Under the pieces are notes generated by a model. The model saw only the letters and a list, made by a program, of their open reading frames with translations. It was not told the DNA's origin and searched no databases. Position numbers and translations under genes: made by a program. A stretch of DNA of 16,546 nucleotides from JBNKFQ01 sp050289385 (lineage in GTDB: Bacteria > Pseudomonadota > Gammaproteobacteria > Pseudomonadales > Porticoccaceae), in NCBI GenBank assembly GCA_050289385.1, contig JBNKFQ010000140.1:1-16546 (forward strand), written 5' to 3'. Every line of letters starts with the position of its first letter. Positions within the stretch are counted from its first letter, which is position 1. Positions 1 to 8,042 of the stretch are shown piece after piece.

Positions 1-1925
1 ATCACATCCGGATTAACCGCTATGCCACAGTCGATGGCACAGGTGATCTTGTGCACCTTCGGAGTCCCGTCCGAGTCGGCTGACACTTCGGCAACTTGAG
101 CGACATAAGAGTTAAAGGACTTGTGCACCGCAATACCGTGACCTCGACCTTCCGGCAGTTTTTTGCCCCAGCCAGCCTTGTCCGCGGCCAACCGCAACAC
201 CTGGCGATGACGCTCTTTCTGTTTTGCATCGTCGGGGTTGTCGCCCAACATATTGAGGCGGAATGCCAGTGGGTCTTTGCCTGCTGCGGTGGCGAGTTCG
301 TCGACAAAGGCTTCTGTGGCAGCAGCGGTGTGACTGGAAGCAACACTGCGCCACCACAGCACCGGTACAGGCAGCGTTACGGTGTGCTGCTCAACCGACA
401 TATTGGGAATATGGTAAGGCAGGTGCACCGCGCCTTCCATGGATTGGGGATCAATACCATCAGTGACGATGCTTTCAAACATGGTGCCGGCACTGATCGA
501 TTGGCCTGCAATGCGATGTCGCCAGGCGATCAGGTTGCCGTCTTTGTCCAGAGCACCTTTCAGACTGTGCACGGTCATTGGCCTGAAATAGGCGGCTCGC
601 ATATCGTCTTCGCGGGTCCACACCATTTTGACCGGTACAGATTTGCCGTATGCTTTGGCAATTTTCACCGCCTCCATCACATAATCCGAGTGAGGGTTGG
701 CACGACGACCAAAACTGCCGCCCGCCATCAGCGTATTGATTTTGACCTGCTCGGGTTTGATGCCGATAAATTCGGCAACAGCAATCTGGTCAAAGGTCTG
801 GAACTGACAACCAAACCAGAGCTCTACCTGGCCTTCTGTAATTTGCGCCACGCAGTTGAGCGGTTCCATGGAAGCGTGCGACAGATAAGGGAACTCGTAG
901 GTTGCTTCAACAACTTTATCTGCAACAGCAAAGGCAGCATCCACATCGCCTTCCTTTCTCGCTGACAAGCCGGGCGTTTTAACAAGCTCGTGAAATTCGG
1001 CAAACAACTGGTCACTGCTTTTGGTAAATGCCTTGCTTTCGTCCCACTCAATATCCAGCGCATCGCGACCCTGTTTGGCCTGCCAAAAGGTATCGGCCAG
1101 CACCGCCACAGAATTGTCTACCTGCACCACATCAACCACGCCTTTTACAGCTTTGGCACGAGTGGCGTCAAAGCTTTTCAGGGTGGTACCGAATCGAGGT
1201 GGGTGAGCCACTACCGCCGTCAACATACCAGGCAACTGAATGTCCTGGGTGAAGACAGCACTGCCATCTGTTTTACCCTTGTCCTTGCGGCGCAGAGTTG
1301 CATTGCCGATCAGGGTAAAGTCTTTGGGGTCCTTGAGGGTAACGTTTTCGGGCACCGGTTGTTGTGCTGCCAGGCCGGCAAGTTCACCAAAGCTGGCCTT
1401 GCGGCCGCTGGCCGAATGCGACACGACACCGGCTTTTACCCCGATTTCTGCTGCGGGTACATTCCAGTGCTGTGCGGCGGCCGCCACCAGCATGTAACGC
1501 GCCGCAGCGCCTGCTTCGCGCATTTGCTCCCAGGAATTGGCGATTGCGTCACTGCCACCGGTGACCTGATACGGACCGTAGAAGGTATCGTTGTAACGGG
1601 TTGGGTCAGCGGGTGAGGCGACGGCGACTATTTGTTCCCAGTCCGCGTCAAGCTCTTCTGCCACGATTGTTGACAGTCCCGTAAACGGCCCCTGCCCCAT
1701 TTCCAGGTGTTTGATTTGCACCGTCACCGTATTATCGGGATCAATTGACACAAACGCATTGGCCTCAAACGACCCAACCGGCATATCGGGCAGTGCCGCA
1801 CTGTTGTCGGCGGCGCTTTCCATAGCGGTTTCTTTTTTACCGCAGCCAGGCAACATAATGGCAAGAGACAAACCGGCGCCACCTTGCAAACTGCGAATCA
1901 ATAATGTTCGGCGTGTAAGTGTCAT
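1..1925 (-). CDS. IorB-like molybdopterin-binding large subunit of xanthine dehydrogenase family (partial, C-terminus off window)
   Basis: This is the catalytic Mo-cofactor subunit of a two-component molybdenum hydroxylase of the isoquinoline 1-oxidoreductase/aldehyde oxidase type. Such enzymes hydroxylate aldehydes or N-heterocycles with water and pass electrons to a 2Fe-2S subunit. The frame is open from the ATG at 1925 to the window start, about 641 residues. The N-terminus has a twin-arginine signal (TRRTLLI, residues 4-10) and a lipobox-like LPGC ending at Cys28, so it is probably Tat-exported and perhaps lipid-anchored. The cofactor-binding motif GGSFGRR lies at residues 402-408, followed by the WTREDD-M-A-YFRPM pattern typical of IorB proteins. 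The usual catalytic Glu near the C-terminus would lie outside the window. The ATG overlaps the stop of the 2Fe-2S gene by 4 bases, which implies translational coupling. The substrate is not predictable. Family call is firm; the subfamily is inferred. Confidence 0.93.
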   Translation of the reverse strand, partial: MTLTRRTLLIRSLQGGAGLSLAIMLPGCGKKETAMESAADNSAALPDMPVGSFEANAFVSIDPDNTVTVQIKHLEMGQGPFTGLSTIVAEELDADWEQIVAVASPADPTRYNDTFYGPYQVTGGSDAIANSWEQMREAGAAARYMLVAAAAQHWNVPAAEIGVKAGVVSHSASGRKASFGELAGLAAQQPVPENVTLKDPKDFTLIGNATLRRKDKGKTDGSAVFTQDIQLPGMLTAVVAHPPRFGTTLKSFDATRAKAVKGVVDVVQVDNSVAVLADTFWQAKQGRDALDIEWDESKAFTKSSDQLFAEFHELVKTPGLSARKEGDVDAAFAVADKVVEATYEFPYLSHASMEPLNCVAQITEGQVELWFGCQFQTFDQIAVAEFIGIKPEQVKINTLMAGGSFGRRANPHSDYVMEAVKIAKAYGKSVPVKMVWTREDDMRAAYFRPMTVHSLKGALDKDGNLIAWRHRIAGQSISAGTMFESIVTDGIDPQSMEGAVHLPYHIPNMSVEQHTVTLPVPVLWWRSVASSHTAAATEAFVDELATAAGKDPLAFRLNMLGDNPDDAKQKERHRQVLRLAADKAGWGKKLPEGRGHGIAVHKSFNSYVAQVAEVSADSDGTPKVHKITCAIDCGIAVNPDV

Positions 1926-2392
1926 GCTGTTTCCCCCTGTGCCATGGTTTTCGCGGCGCGCTTTATGGCTTTGCGAATACGTACATAGGTAGCACACCGA
2001 CAGATATTGCCAGCCATCTGGTTATCAATATCCTCATCGGTGGGGTTGGGATTATTGTTTAACAGCGAGGTCGCTGAAATGATCTGACCGGACTGGCAAT
2101 ACCCGCACTGAACCACTTGCTCATCTTCCCAGGCTTGCTGGACAGCTTTTCCGACCGGCGTCGCCAAACCTTCAATAGTGGTTACTTCCGCGCCTTCCGC
2201 CGCCGCCAGCGGCAATACACAACTGCGTACCGCCTGACCATTGACATGAACTGTGCATGCTCCGCACTGGGCCACGCCACAACCAAACTTGGTTCCGGTG
2301 AGTCCGAGGTGATCGCGCAACACCCACAACAATGGCGTGTCTGTCGACGCATCTACCTCATGCTTTTTGCCATTTACTGTAATTGACGTCAT
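1922..2392 (-). CDS. IorA-like (2Fe-2S)-binding small subunit of molybdenum hydroxylase
   Basis: This is the electron-transfer subunit that carries two 2Fe-2S clusters and takes electrons from the Mo site of the adjacent large subunit. It has 156 residues, normal for the family. The N-terminal plant-ferredoxin-type cluster ligands are Cys38, Cys43, Cys46 and Cys58 (pattern CGVAQCGAC, then RSC). The C-terminal helical domain supplies Cys96, Cys99, Cys131 and Cys133 (CGYCQSG and NICRC). All eight ligands are present. The start at 2392 is chosen over an in-frame ATG at 2407 because AGGAG at 2400-2404 sits 7 nt upstream and the protein then begins right at the ferredoxin fold. It has no signal peptide of its own, so it is probably co-exported with the Tat-signal large subunit, as in other IorAB enzymes. 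The upstream hydrolase stops 4 bases before this start. There is no FAD subunit nearby. Confidence 0.95.
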   Translation of the reverse strand: MTSITVNGKKHEVDASTDTPLLWVLRDHLGLTGTKFGCGVAQCGACTVHVNGQAVRSCVLPLAAAEGAEVTTIEGLATPVGKAVQQAWEDEQVVQCGYCQSGQIISATSLLNNNPNPTDEDIDNQMAGNICRCATYVRIRKAIKRAAKTMAQGETA

Positions 2393-2396
2393 GGGA

Positions 2397-3365
2397 CTAC
2401 TCCTCATCTGACATTAGCAATGATTGTTCAATAAAGCCGCGAACGGCCTTCAGGTAAAAATCTTCTGACTCCGACAAGGTTGCGTGCCCGGCATTCGGGA
2501 CAACCACAAATTTGGCATCGGAAATCATGTTTGCGTATTTTTTGCAGCTTCGGGGGCGAGCTTCGTCGAATTCTCCGCAGATCATCAAGGTGGGCACATT
2601 GATGTTTGGCAACTGCGGGCTGACGTCATAATCTTTCAAGGTGCCGGTGCCTCTGAAATCTGTGACACCCCACATATATTCATACATAACCTTGTTTGAA
2701 TTCGGTCCATCGTCGCGGTAAGACTTGTTCGAGCAGGGGTCTTTGCGGCACATATGAAGGGCATAAAAAGCTTTGCTTGCCGCCTGGTAATCGGGGTGAT
2801 CAAGCGTGCCTGCCGCCTCGTGCTCTTTGAGTGCTTGCTGCACGTCTTTGGGCATTTCCTTTACCCAGTCCTGGTTGTCGGTATTCCATTGGTGGGTAGA
2901 TATCAACGGACTGGAAAGAATGGCGGCTTTCAGGCCATCGGGTCGCCTTACCGCGTATTCCGCTGCAAGTGTGCCGCCCCAGCTGTGACCGGCAATGATG
3001 ACCTCTTTCAGGTTGAGCGCCTTGCGAATATGGTCAATTTCGGCAACAAAACGTTCTGTTTTCCAGTTTTCCTTCAAGCCCGGATGGTCGGAATTACCAG
3101 TCCCCAACTGATCGTACAAGATAACGGGGTATTTATCAGAGAGCGCTACATAAGGCATATTGCCCCGGTGTGTGCCACCCGGGCCGCCGTGTATAACGAT
3201 AATCGCCGGCGTTTTGCCCAAGTGTTCGGCACCGTTCAGGCGATACCAGATGCGGCCACCATCTACTGGAACATATCCCGCAATTTCCGGATCCTGATGC
3301 GCTGGCAAGGGGGCGGAAAAGAAAACAGCAGCAAACAACAAGAAAGTAACAATGTATTTATTCAT
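2397..3365 (-). CDS. Exported alpha/beta hydrolase, proline iminopeptidase-like (peptidase family S33)
   Basis: A serine hydrolase of the alpha/beta fold that resembles prolyl iminopeptidases and the tricorn-interacting factor F1 group, which release N-terminal residues from short peptides. With the start at 3365 it has 322 residues and begins with a clear signal peptide (MNKYIVTFLLFAAVFFSAPLPA), so it should act in the periplasm or outside the cell. Visible motifs are the oxyanion-hole HGGPGG at 59-64, the nucleophile elbow GHSWGG at 126-131 with Ser128, acidic Asp267 in CGEFDEAR, and His294 in PNAGH. The cap region contains HMCRKDPC, like the conserved CRLDP segment of prolyl iminopeptidases. 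The frame stays open upstream to 3548, but that stretch does not look coding. Ribosome-site support for 3365 is weak. It is the first gene of the operon with the molybdenum hydroxylase. An ester or amide hydrolase on another substrate is possible. Confidence 0.88.
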   Translation of the reverse strand: MNKYIVTFLLFAAVFFSAPLPAHQDPEIAGYVPVDGGRIWYRLNGAEHLGKTPAIIVIHGGPGGTHRGNMPYVALSDKYPVILYDQLGTGNSDHPGLKENWKTERFVAEIDHIRKALNLKEVIIAGHSWGGTLAAEYAVRRPDGLKAAILSSPLISTHQWNTDNQDWVKEMPKDVQQALKEHEAAGTLDHPDYQAASKAFYALHMCRKDPCSNKSYRDDGPNSNKVMYEYMWGVTDFRGTGTLKDYDVSPQLPNINVPTLMICGEFDEARPRSCKKYANMISDAKFVVVPNAGHATLSESEDFYLKAVRGFIEQSLLMSDEE

Positions 3366-3412
3366 GTACTGAGGCACCAGTAAACCGTACGAGTGTAAAG
3401 TTTTTAACAATA

Positions 3413-3434
3413 CCATGATCCTGGCCACGTGCAA
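3413..3434 (-). promoter_or_regulatory. Weak sigma70-like promoter candidate for the hydrolase/IorAB operon
   Basis: On the minus strand TTGCAC (3429-3434) lies 16 bp before TATTGT (3407-3412), about 40 bp upstream of the hydrolase start at 3365. The -35 matches consensus at 4 of 6 positions and the -10 at 4 of 6. The position is right, but such matches arise easily by chance. Confidence 0.25.
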
Positions 3435-3565
3435 GTTCCGGGATTGGGCAGTAGTGAAGTCAGCGAGCTGGAAATGGAATTGGCTGACGGGGTATTGAAG
3501 AGTACACAGCTCGCCGAAGAGTGTGCCGGTAACCCGCACAGACTGCAAAGAAGAATATCAGTAAC

Positions 3566-3607
3566 GGGGAGCAGGCCGGCTTGACACCGTCAAATCACCG
3601 GCTCCCC
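3566..3607 (-). terminator. Structured hairpin downstream of the lipoprotein gene, probable terminator
   Basis: GGGGAG (3566-3571) pairs with CTCCCC (3602-3607), CCGG (3576-3579) with CCGG (3598-3601), and TTGAC (3581-3585) with GTCAA (3589-3593), giving a long stem with one 4-base bulge. It begins 20 bp past the stop of the lipoprotein gene. On the minus strand no pure T-run follows directly; a TATTCTTCTTT stretch comes about 10 bases later. It probably ends the four-gene operon or stabilises its mRNA 3' end. Confidence 0.55.
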
Positions 3608-3626
3608 AACGCTTTGCCACAGTCGC

Positions 3627-4955
3627 CTACGGGGTAATAACTTTCCAGAAAAAAGCCGGTGGCGCTACTTCGTTAATGGTTGAGGCAGTGATCTCGGCCA
3701 CCGGGTATCGGCCACGATCGCCGACCGAAAGATCATAGCGATTGTCACCGGTGGCGGTGCCATCAGCCTTGTCCTTGCTGTAGGTATATATTGCGGACCC
3801 TTTAAAGGCCCACTGACGGGAGCCATCGGGGCGAGTGACCACTTCCCAGTAACCGCTGGCCTGGTCACTGTCTGAAGCCCGCAGTGGGGCCCACACTTTC
3901 AGACATTCCGCGTCGCAACCACTGGTGCCTACCTTTTTACCCTTGGTGTATATATAGCGCTGCTTGTAAAAATTGTCGTGAGAGCTGCGGCGGTACAGCG
4001 GCATGCCTTTGGACGTGGCCAGTATTTCTCCGCTGAAAATATCTTTGCGAACCTTGACCCCGGCAGGCATAAAATGGTGCGCCAGCGCCGCCACTTGCCA
4101 GCGTGAGTCGGATGTTTTTGCCGCGCAGTCGAGCCCTTTGATATCACCGGGCTGAAGGTCCCCCTGATAACCAAATAACAATTTCCCTTTGTAACTCCAC
4201 TGACGGCTGCCATCTGCACGCGCCACCGGAGCAAAATCACCAACAGGGTGGGACAGTTCTGCAGCCGACAGGGCTCGCCACGAACCATCGCAAGCGCTGT
4301 TGAAAACAGCCTGTTCGGGTTTACCATCAAATGCGTAAAGCGTCATATGATTTTCATCCACCAGCGCGACAGCGCCAGCCGCCAGAATGGTTTTTACCAC
4401 AATCACGCCGGGCAATTGACGTTGTGCCGCCGGCTCGAATTTGGCCAGGTGCCAACCTTCGGGGGGCTGTAACTTTCCGCTGTCGAGCACCCGTCCCAAC
4501 AGCTTGCGTTTGGTGGACATGGCCAGCAAATTGTCTGCCACTTCATTCAAACGTGTTTCGCGGGCAAAACGATAAAGCGGTTTGCCCTGGTAGGCCCATT
4601 GTTCGCGGCCATCTTCCCGCTTTACCACGCTCCAGTCTCCCGACGGCGTTGCACCGGGAGCAGCGATAATTGGCGGAAAATCCTGTTCACAAGCACCAGT
4701 GCAGCGTGGCGCCGAACCTGGTGAATCATTGTCGGATATAAACAGACTGCGCCCTTCGGCATCGCCAAGATGGGTCCACAAGTGCAAAGCTGTGTAGTAA
4801 CCCCGGCGACGCTCCATATCGATCAGTGTGATACCAGGCGGTGTCGCGTACGGGACATCGGTACCAGCGACAGCACCACAAGCGATAACCGCCAACACAC
4901 TCGCCAACACATTCGCCAACAACCCGTGCGACAACCTTTTTATTCGCTCAGCCAT
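3627..4955 (-). CDS. Exported repeat lipoprotein with PF03640/COG4315-like repeats
   Basis: A 442-residue exported protein whose biochemical role is not established. The signal peptide ends in a lipobox (VIAC, Cys26), so it is probably a lipoprotein. The mature part holds at least three copies of a unit that ends in a W-x(1-2)-V-R-x-DGR/S-x-QW-x-x-x-G-x-x-x-Y pattern, at about 108-130, 241-263 and 370-392. The first and third are preceded by a CxxxC pair (Cys85/Cys89, Cys347/Cys351) followed by a W/F-P-P/A-P/L segment, and YAFDG or YTYSKD-type motifs recur. These are the hallmarks of the 'secreted repeat of unknown function' family. It is the last gene of a four-gene operon, 39 bp after the DUF1552 gene. 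AAGG lies about 9 nt upstream of the ATG. The company of a haem protein hints at a redox role, but this is inference. Confidence 0.85.
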   Translation of the reverse strand: MAERIKRLSHGLLANVLASVLAVIACGAVAGTDVPYATPPGITLIDMERRRGYYTALHLWTHLGDAEGRSLFISDNDSPGSAPRCTGACEQDFPPIIAAPGATPSGDWSVVKREDGREQWAYQGKPLYRFARETRLNEVADNLLAMSTKRKLLGRVLDSGKLQPPEGWHLAKFEPAAQRQLPGVIVVKTILAAGAVALVDENHMTLYAFDGKPEQAVFNSACDGSWRALSAAELSHPVGDFAPVARADGSRQWSYKGKLLFGYQGDLQPGDIKGLDCAAKTSDSRWQVAALAHHFMPAGVKVRKDIFSGEILATSKGMPLYRRSSHDNFYKQRYIYTKGKKVGTSGCDAECLKVWAPLRASDSDQASGYWEVVTRPDGSRQWAFKGSAIYTYSKDKADGTATGDNRYDLSVGDRGRYPVAEITASTINEVAPPAFFWKVITP

Positions 4956-4994
4956 TTCATAAAACCTTTATTTGCGTTCCGCCAACTATTCCGA

Positions 4995-6338
4995 TTACGC
5001 CAATACATCTGCAAACGGCTCGGTTACTCGATTGGATTCCGTACCCCAACTGTTCACCGGCAAGCCGAGTGCTTTCTGGCAGGTATAGCCAACGCGCGCG
5101 GCGGTACCGGCGCGGCCAGCCACGTGATAGCCAGTCTTCATGCCACCACCGGCGCCACCGGCAGTAAACATCGGGAAGCCTTCCATTGAGTGCCATTTGG
5201 CGTAACCATGTTCGGTAAAGGCCATCATCAACGTACGATCCAGCAAGGTTCCGTCACCCTCCTTGACACCGTCGAGCCACTGCACCATGTCGCGGAACGC
5301 TTCCATATAACGCGAAGCAAACCAGAAACATTTGGGTTGATAACCCAGTTCGGGATCGGCATTTTCCTGGTGTGTATAGGCGTGATAGTCGGTGGGATCG
5401 CCCGGCTTAACAACGTCGACACTCAATGCCATGTTAAAAATGCGGGTTTGGCCACAAGCCAGGGCATGGGTAACCAATTTACCGAACAGTTCATGATTAT
5501 CCAGGATATCGTAGAGAGACAGGCTCAGTTTTTCCGAATCCGGGCCATTGGGCACACTGCATGCTTCCAGAGGCTTGGGTTTTTCCAGCTCCAGTGCCAG
5601 CTTTTGTTCGAGGTCGCGCAGTGAAGTAAAAAACTCATCGAGCCGCTGGCGATCGCTGGAGCCCACTTCTTTCATCAACGCATTTCGGTCTTCGGTGACA
5701 AATGACAGAGAACTCTTGCGCAACATGACTTCCGGATCGGGAACAAACTCGGCAGCGTTAGGATCGACAAACCCGGCGCCAAAAATACGCTGATACAGTT
5801 CAACCGGAGAGACTTCGGCGGGATTGGCGGCATTTTTGCCGCGCGCACTAAAACTGTTGCTGGCACGACCGTCACAAGACATGGTTAAGGAGCGAAAACG
5901 AGTACGCACACCCAGCTGTTCACCAATCAGGTCGTCAATGGTCTGCGCCACGCCACTGGTGCCAAAACCACCTTCAAAGCCGGGTACACTGCCGGTGGTC
6001 ATACCATGTACGGAAGAGGTATGTACGGTTTGTGGCTTGCCATCCAGAAAGACCTGCAAATCACTGAAAATATTTATCTTGTCCTTGATGGGCTCAAACA
6101 CTTGCAACTGTAAGGGCAGTTCGTAGTCACGCCCTTCGGTTTTTGGCTCCCACATACCAGGACTCAGCCCCAGCCCCCAAAACCAGGTACCAAAACACAC
6201 TGGCAACTCGTCACCGCTGGCCAGTGCAGTGCCATTTTCATTGAGGAACAGGTCGAGCATTGGTAGCCCGACACTCACTGCGGTGCCTTGTAACATACCG
6301 CGCAATAATCGCCTGCGACTGATAGTGCTATGCTTCAT
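4995..6338 (-). CDS. DUF1552 family Tat-exported protein
   Basis: A 447-residue protein of the DUF1552 family (PF07586), whose activity is not known. The family is generally found beside DUF1592/PSD1-like genes and looks distantly related to DUF1501 proteins. The N-terminus carries a twin-arginine signal (SRRRLLRG, residues 7-14), then a hydrophobic stretch and an ALASG cleavage-like site near 39-43. Family-like landmarks include GTWFWGLGLSPGMW near the mature N-terminus, SVHGMTTGSVPGFEGG, SLTMSCDG, the LRDLEQKLALELEK helix, HELFGKLVTHALACGQTRIFN, DYHAYTHQ, and AFTEHGYAKWHS near the C-terminus, with several His, Asp and Glu that could bind metal. The length is normal. The gene lies 18 bp after the PSD1-like gene, in the same operon, so the two products probably act together in the periplasm. 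Tat export suggests folding, possibly with a cofactor, in the cytoplasm. Confidence 0.9.
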   Translation of the reverse strand: MKHSTISRRRLLRGMLQGTAVSVGLPMLDLFLNENGTALASGDELPVCFGTWFWGLGLSPGMWEPKTEGRDYELPLQLQVFEPIKDKINIFSDLQVFLDGKPQTVHTSSVHGMTTGSVPGFEGGFGTSGVAQTIDDLIGEQLGVRTRFRSLTMSCDGRASNSFSARGKNAANPAEVSPVELYQRIFGAGFVDPNAAEFVPDPEVMLRKSSLSFVTEDRNALMKEVGSSDRQRLDEFFTSLRDLEQKLALELEKPKPLEACSVPNGPDSEKLSLSLYDILDNHELFGKLVTHALACGQTRIFNMALSVDVVKPGDPTDYHAYTHQENADPELGYQPKCFWFASRYMEAFRDMVQWLDGVKEGDGTLLDRTLMMAFTEHGYAKWHSMEGFPMFTAGGAGGGMKTGYHVAGRAGTAARVGYTCQKALGLPVNSWGTESNRVTEPFADVLA

Positions 6339-6356
6339 TTTGCTTTCTCCTGCATA

Positions 6357-8039
6357 TCATCTTGTCGCCACTGACTCGGCCTCTGACCCCGGTTCGTGAC
6401 CACGATAAAACTCTTCGCTGCCCGCTATTCTGCTGAGCAATGCCTTAAAACGATAATCATCGCTGGCGAAATCCTTGCGTACACCCTTGAGCCACTTGCG
6501 CTCGTCGCGCGACAGTTCATCGCCCGTGCCGTAAGCAAAGACACGATCCACCACACACGACACAACGTTAGGGTTTTCGCCAACTGCCCGGGACAATTCA
6601 GCCGCATTGGCAAATTTGACGCCGTCAATTTCTCCGGTGGTGTCTATCTCTACGCCATTTTCGGTGGTGCGGAAACTGCCATCACCATCAAAAGTTTCAA
6701 ACGCCAGGCCAATAGGGTCAATAATCTTGTGACAACCGGCGCAAGTAGGAAGCACGGCATGGGCACTTAACCTCTGCCGGGTCGTTTTGTAATCGGGGTT
6801 ATCAGTATCTTCAACTATATTGAAATCAACATTTGCTGGCGGTGCCGGCACTTCCTGACAAAGCACGTTTTCCCGCAATGCCTTGCCGCGCTTTGTGGGC
6901 GAACTGCGTCCCGGAGGTGCATGCAGAGCGACAAAGCTGGGCTGGGCGAGAATACCCGCGCGTTGATCGCCTTTCGGAAATTCGTATGGCAGCCACTGAT
7001 CCGGCGCCTGATGAGAAGTGTCACGGGGCATCAATGGAATACCCAACAATGCCGCCAGCGAAGGAGTGAGAAAAGTTTTGGGCGTGGTAAAAAGCTTGCG
7101 ATAATCTCCTTCACGCGTCAGAAGATGGTCTACAATGGTACGCAATGTCTGCTCACGGGAATCATTGGCCACCTGACGGGTAAACTGAGGGAATATCATC
7201 TTGTCCTTGGCCAGGGTATCGAATTCATTGAAGGCCAGCATGTCATCAAAAAATGCTCTCACCCCTGCTTCCAGCCTGGGCGACTCCAGCATGCGATCAA
7301 CCTGACCCTGCAAACCCTTTTCAGTATGTATCTCACCACTCTCGGCGACGGCCAGCAGTGTGCTGTCCGGTGCGCTGTTCCACAGCAGATAACTGAGTCG
7401 GGTTGCCTTGCCGTATGCGGTCAGGCGGTATTCGCCATCGTGCTCGGGGTCGGGCTCGGAACGCTCGACACGAAACAGAAAATGTGGCGATACCAACATA
7501 TTGGTCAGGCTTTTTTCCAGACCGGCGTAAAAATCCTTCTTGTCGGTGGCTGCCAGTTGCGCCACCTGCAACAACACTTGCAGTTCGTTGTCGGTGAGCG
7601 GGCGACGATACAGCAGGCGGCCAACACTGGATATAAACGGTTTGGCACAAGCGGCGTCATAACCGTCCACAACGGCTGGTTGGCAGCCAACCAGTTCGGC
7701 GCGATGGCGTTCACTGGTCACCTGGGCGGCAATTTCGCGCGCCATTCCCTCAAACGCCTCGAACCCCATAGAGGTAACACTGAGGTGCGATGCACCAATG
7801 GCTAGCAAACCTTCAGCTCGCTGCCCGGTTTCTACAAAGCGGCCTTCTATATCAATGCCGCCGCCAAAGATATCGCGAATGGTGTTGCGATACTGATGCG
7901 GGTTGAGTCGTTTCATCAACTCGACGTGGGCAGGACCAGTAGACTGCTTGACCGCGCTGTCAGATGGAAACAACAACCAGACTGCAAGGCCGATTGCAGC
8001 GACAATCAGGGCAATGGTAACGGGACGATGTTTCTGCAT
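6357..8039 (-). CDS. DUF1592 family (PSD1-like) protein with one c-type haem motif
   Basis: A 560-residue protein with the domain order known from planctomycete-type PSD1 proteins: DUF1587 (LNPHQYRNTIRDIFG, about 45-59), DUF1595 (about 130-190, ending SPHFLFRVE), DUF1592 (about 203-330), DUF1588 (about 360-460) and DUF1585 (about 475-550). The biochemical function of these families is unproven. A CAGCH motif at residues 433-437 (6729-6743) inside DUF1588 should bind one covalent haem c. A hydrophobic segment at 8-24 with no obvious cleavage site suggests an N-terminal membrane anchor and a periplasmic body. The Cys119/Cys131 pair precedes the DUF1595 region. It starts 3 bp after the stop of the secreted unknown gene and is followed 18 bp later by DUF1552. 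An electron-transfer or degradative role is possible. Confidence 0.92.
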   Translation of the reverse strand: MQKHRPVTIALIVAAIGLAVWLLFPSDSAVKQSTGPAHVELMKRLNPHQYRNTIRDIFGGGIDIEGRFVETGQRAEGLLAIGASHLSVTSMGFEAFEGMAREIAAQVTSERHRAELVGCQPAVVDGYDAACAKPFISSVGRLLYRRPLTDNELQVLLQVAQLAATDKKDFYAGLEKSLTNMLVSPHFLFRVERSEPDPEHDGEYRLTAYGKATRLSYLLWNSAPDSTLLAVAESGEIHTEKGLQGQVDRMLESPRLEAGVRAFFDDMLAFNEFDTLAKDKMIFPQFTRQVANDSREQTLRTIVDHLLTREGDYRKLFTTPKTFLTPSLAALLGIPLMPRDTSHQAPDQWLPYEFPKGDQRAGILAQPSFVALHAPPGRSSPTKRGKALRENVLCQEVPAPPANVDFNIVEDTDNPDYKTTRQRLSAHAVLPTCAGCHKIIDPIGLAFETFDGDGSFRTTENGVEIDTTGEIDGVKFANAAELSRAVGENPNVVSCVVDRVFAYGTGDELSRDERKWLKGVRKDFASDDYRFKALLSRIAGSEEFYRGHEPGSEAESVATR

Positions 8040-8042
8040 TAC

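Noticed and set aside
96..1616. Long plus-strand open frames at 96-965 and 990-1616
   Set aside because: They are antisense to the molybdopterin subunit, whose minus-strand frame runs unbroken from 1925 to the window edge with clear family motifs. Their translations resemble nothing.
3366..3548. 61-codon N-terminal extension of the hydrolase frame up to 3548
   Set aside because: It would place a strong signal peptide in the middle of the protein. The segment has no family resemblance and lies in the operon boundary.
3429..3584. Plus-strand 51-residue frame with a GTG start and a helical-looking translation (SEVSELEMELADGVLKSTQ)
   Set aside because: It has no ribosome site, covers the boundary between two minus-strand operons and ends inside the terminator-like hairpin. 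Composition alone is not enough to call a gene.
6921..7805. Plus-strand 294-codon open frame
   Set aside because: It is antisense to the PSD1-like gene, which carries the known domain order and the haem motif.
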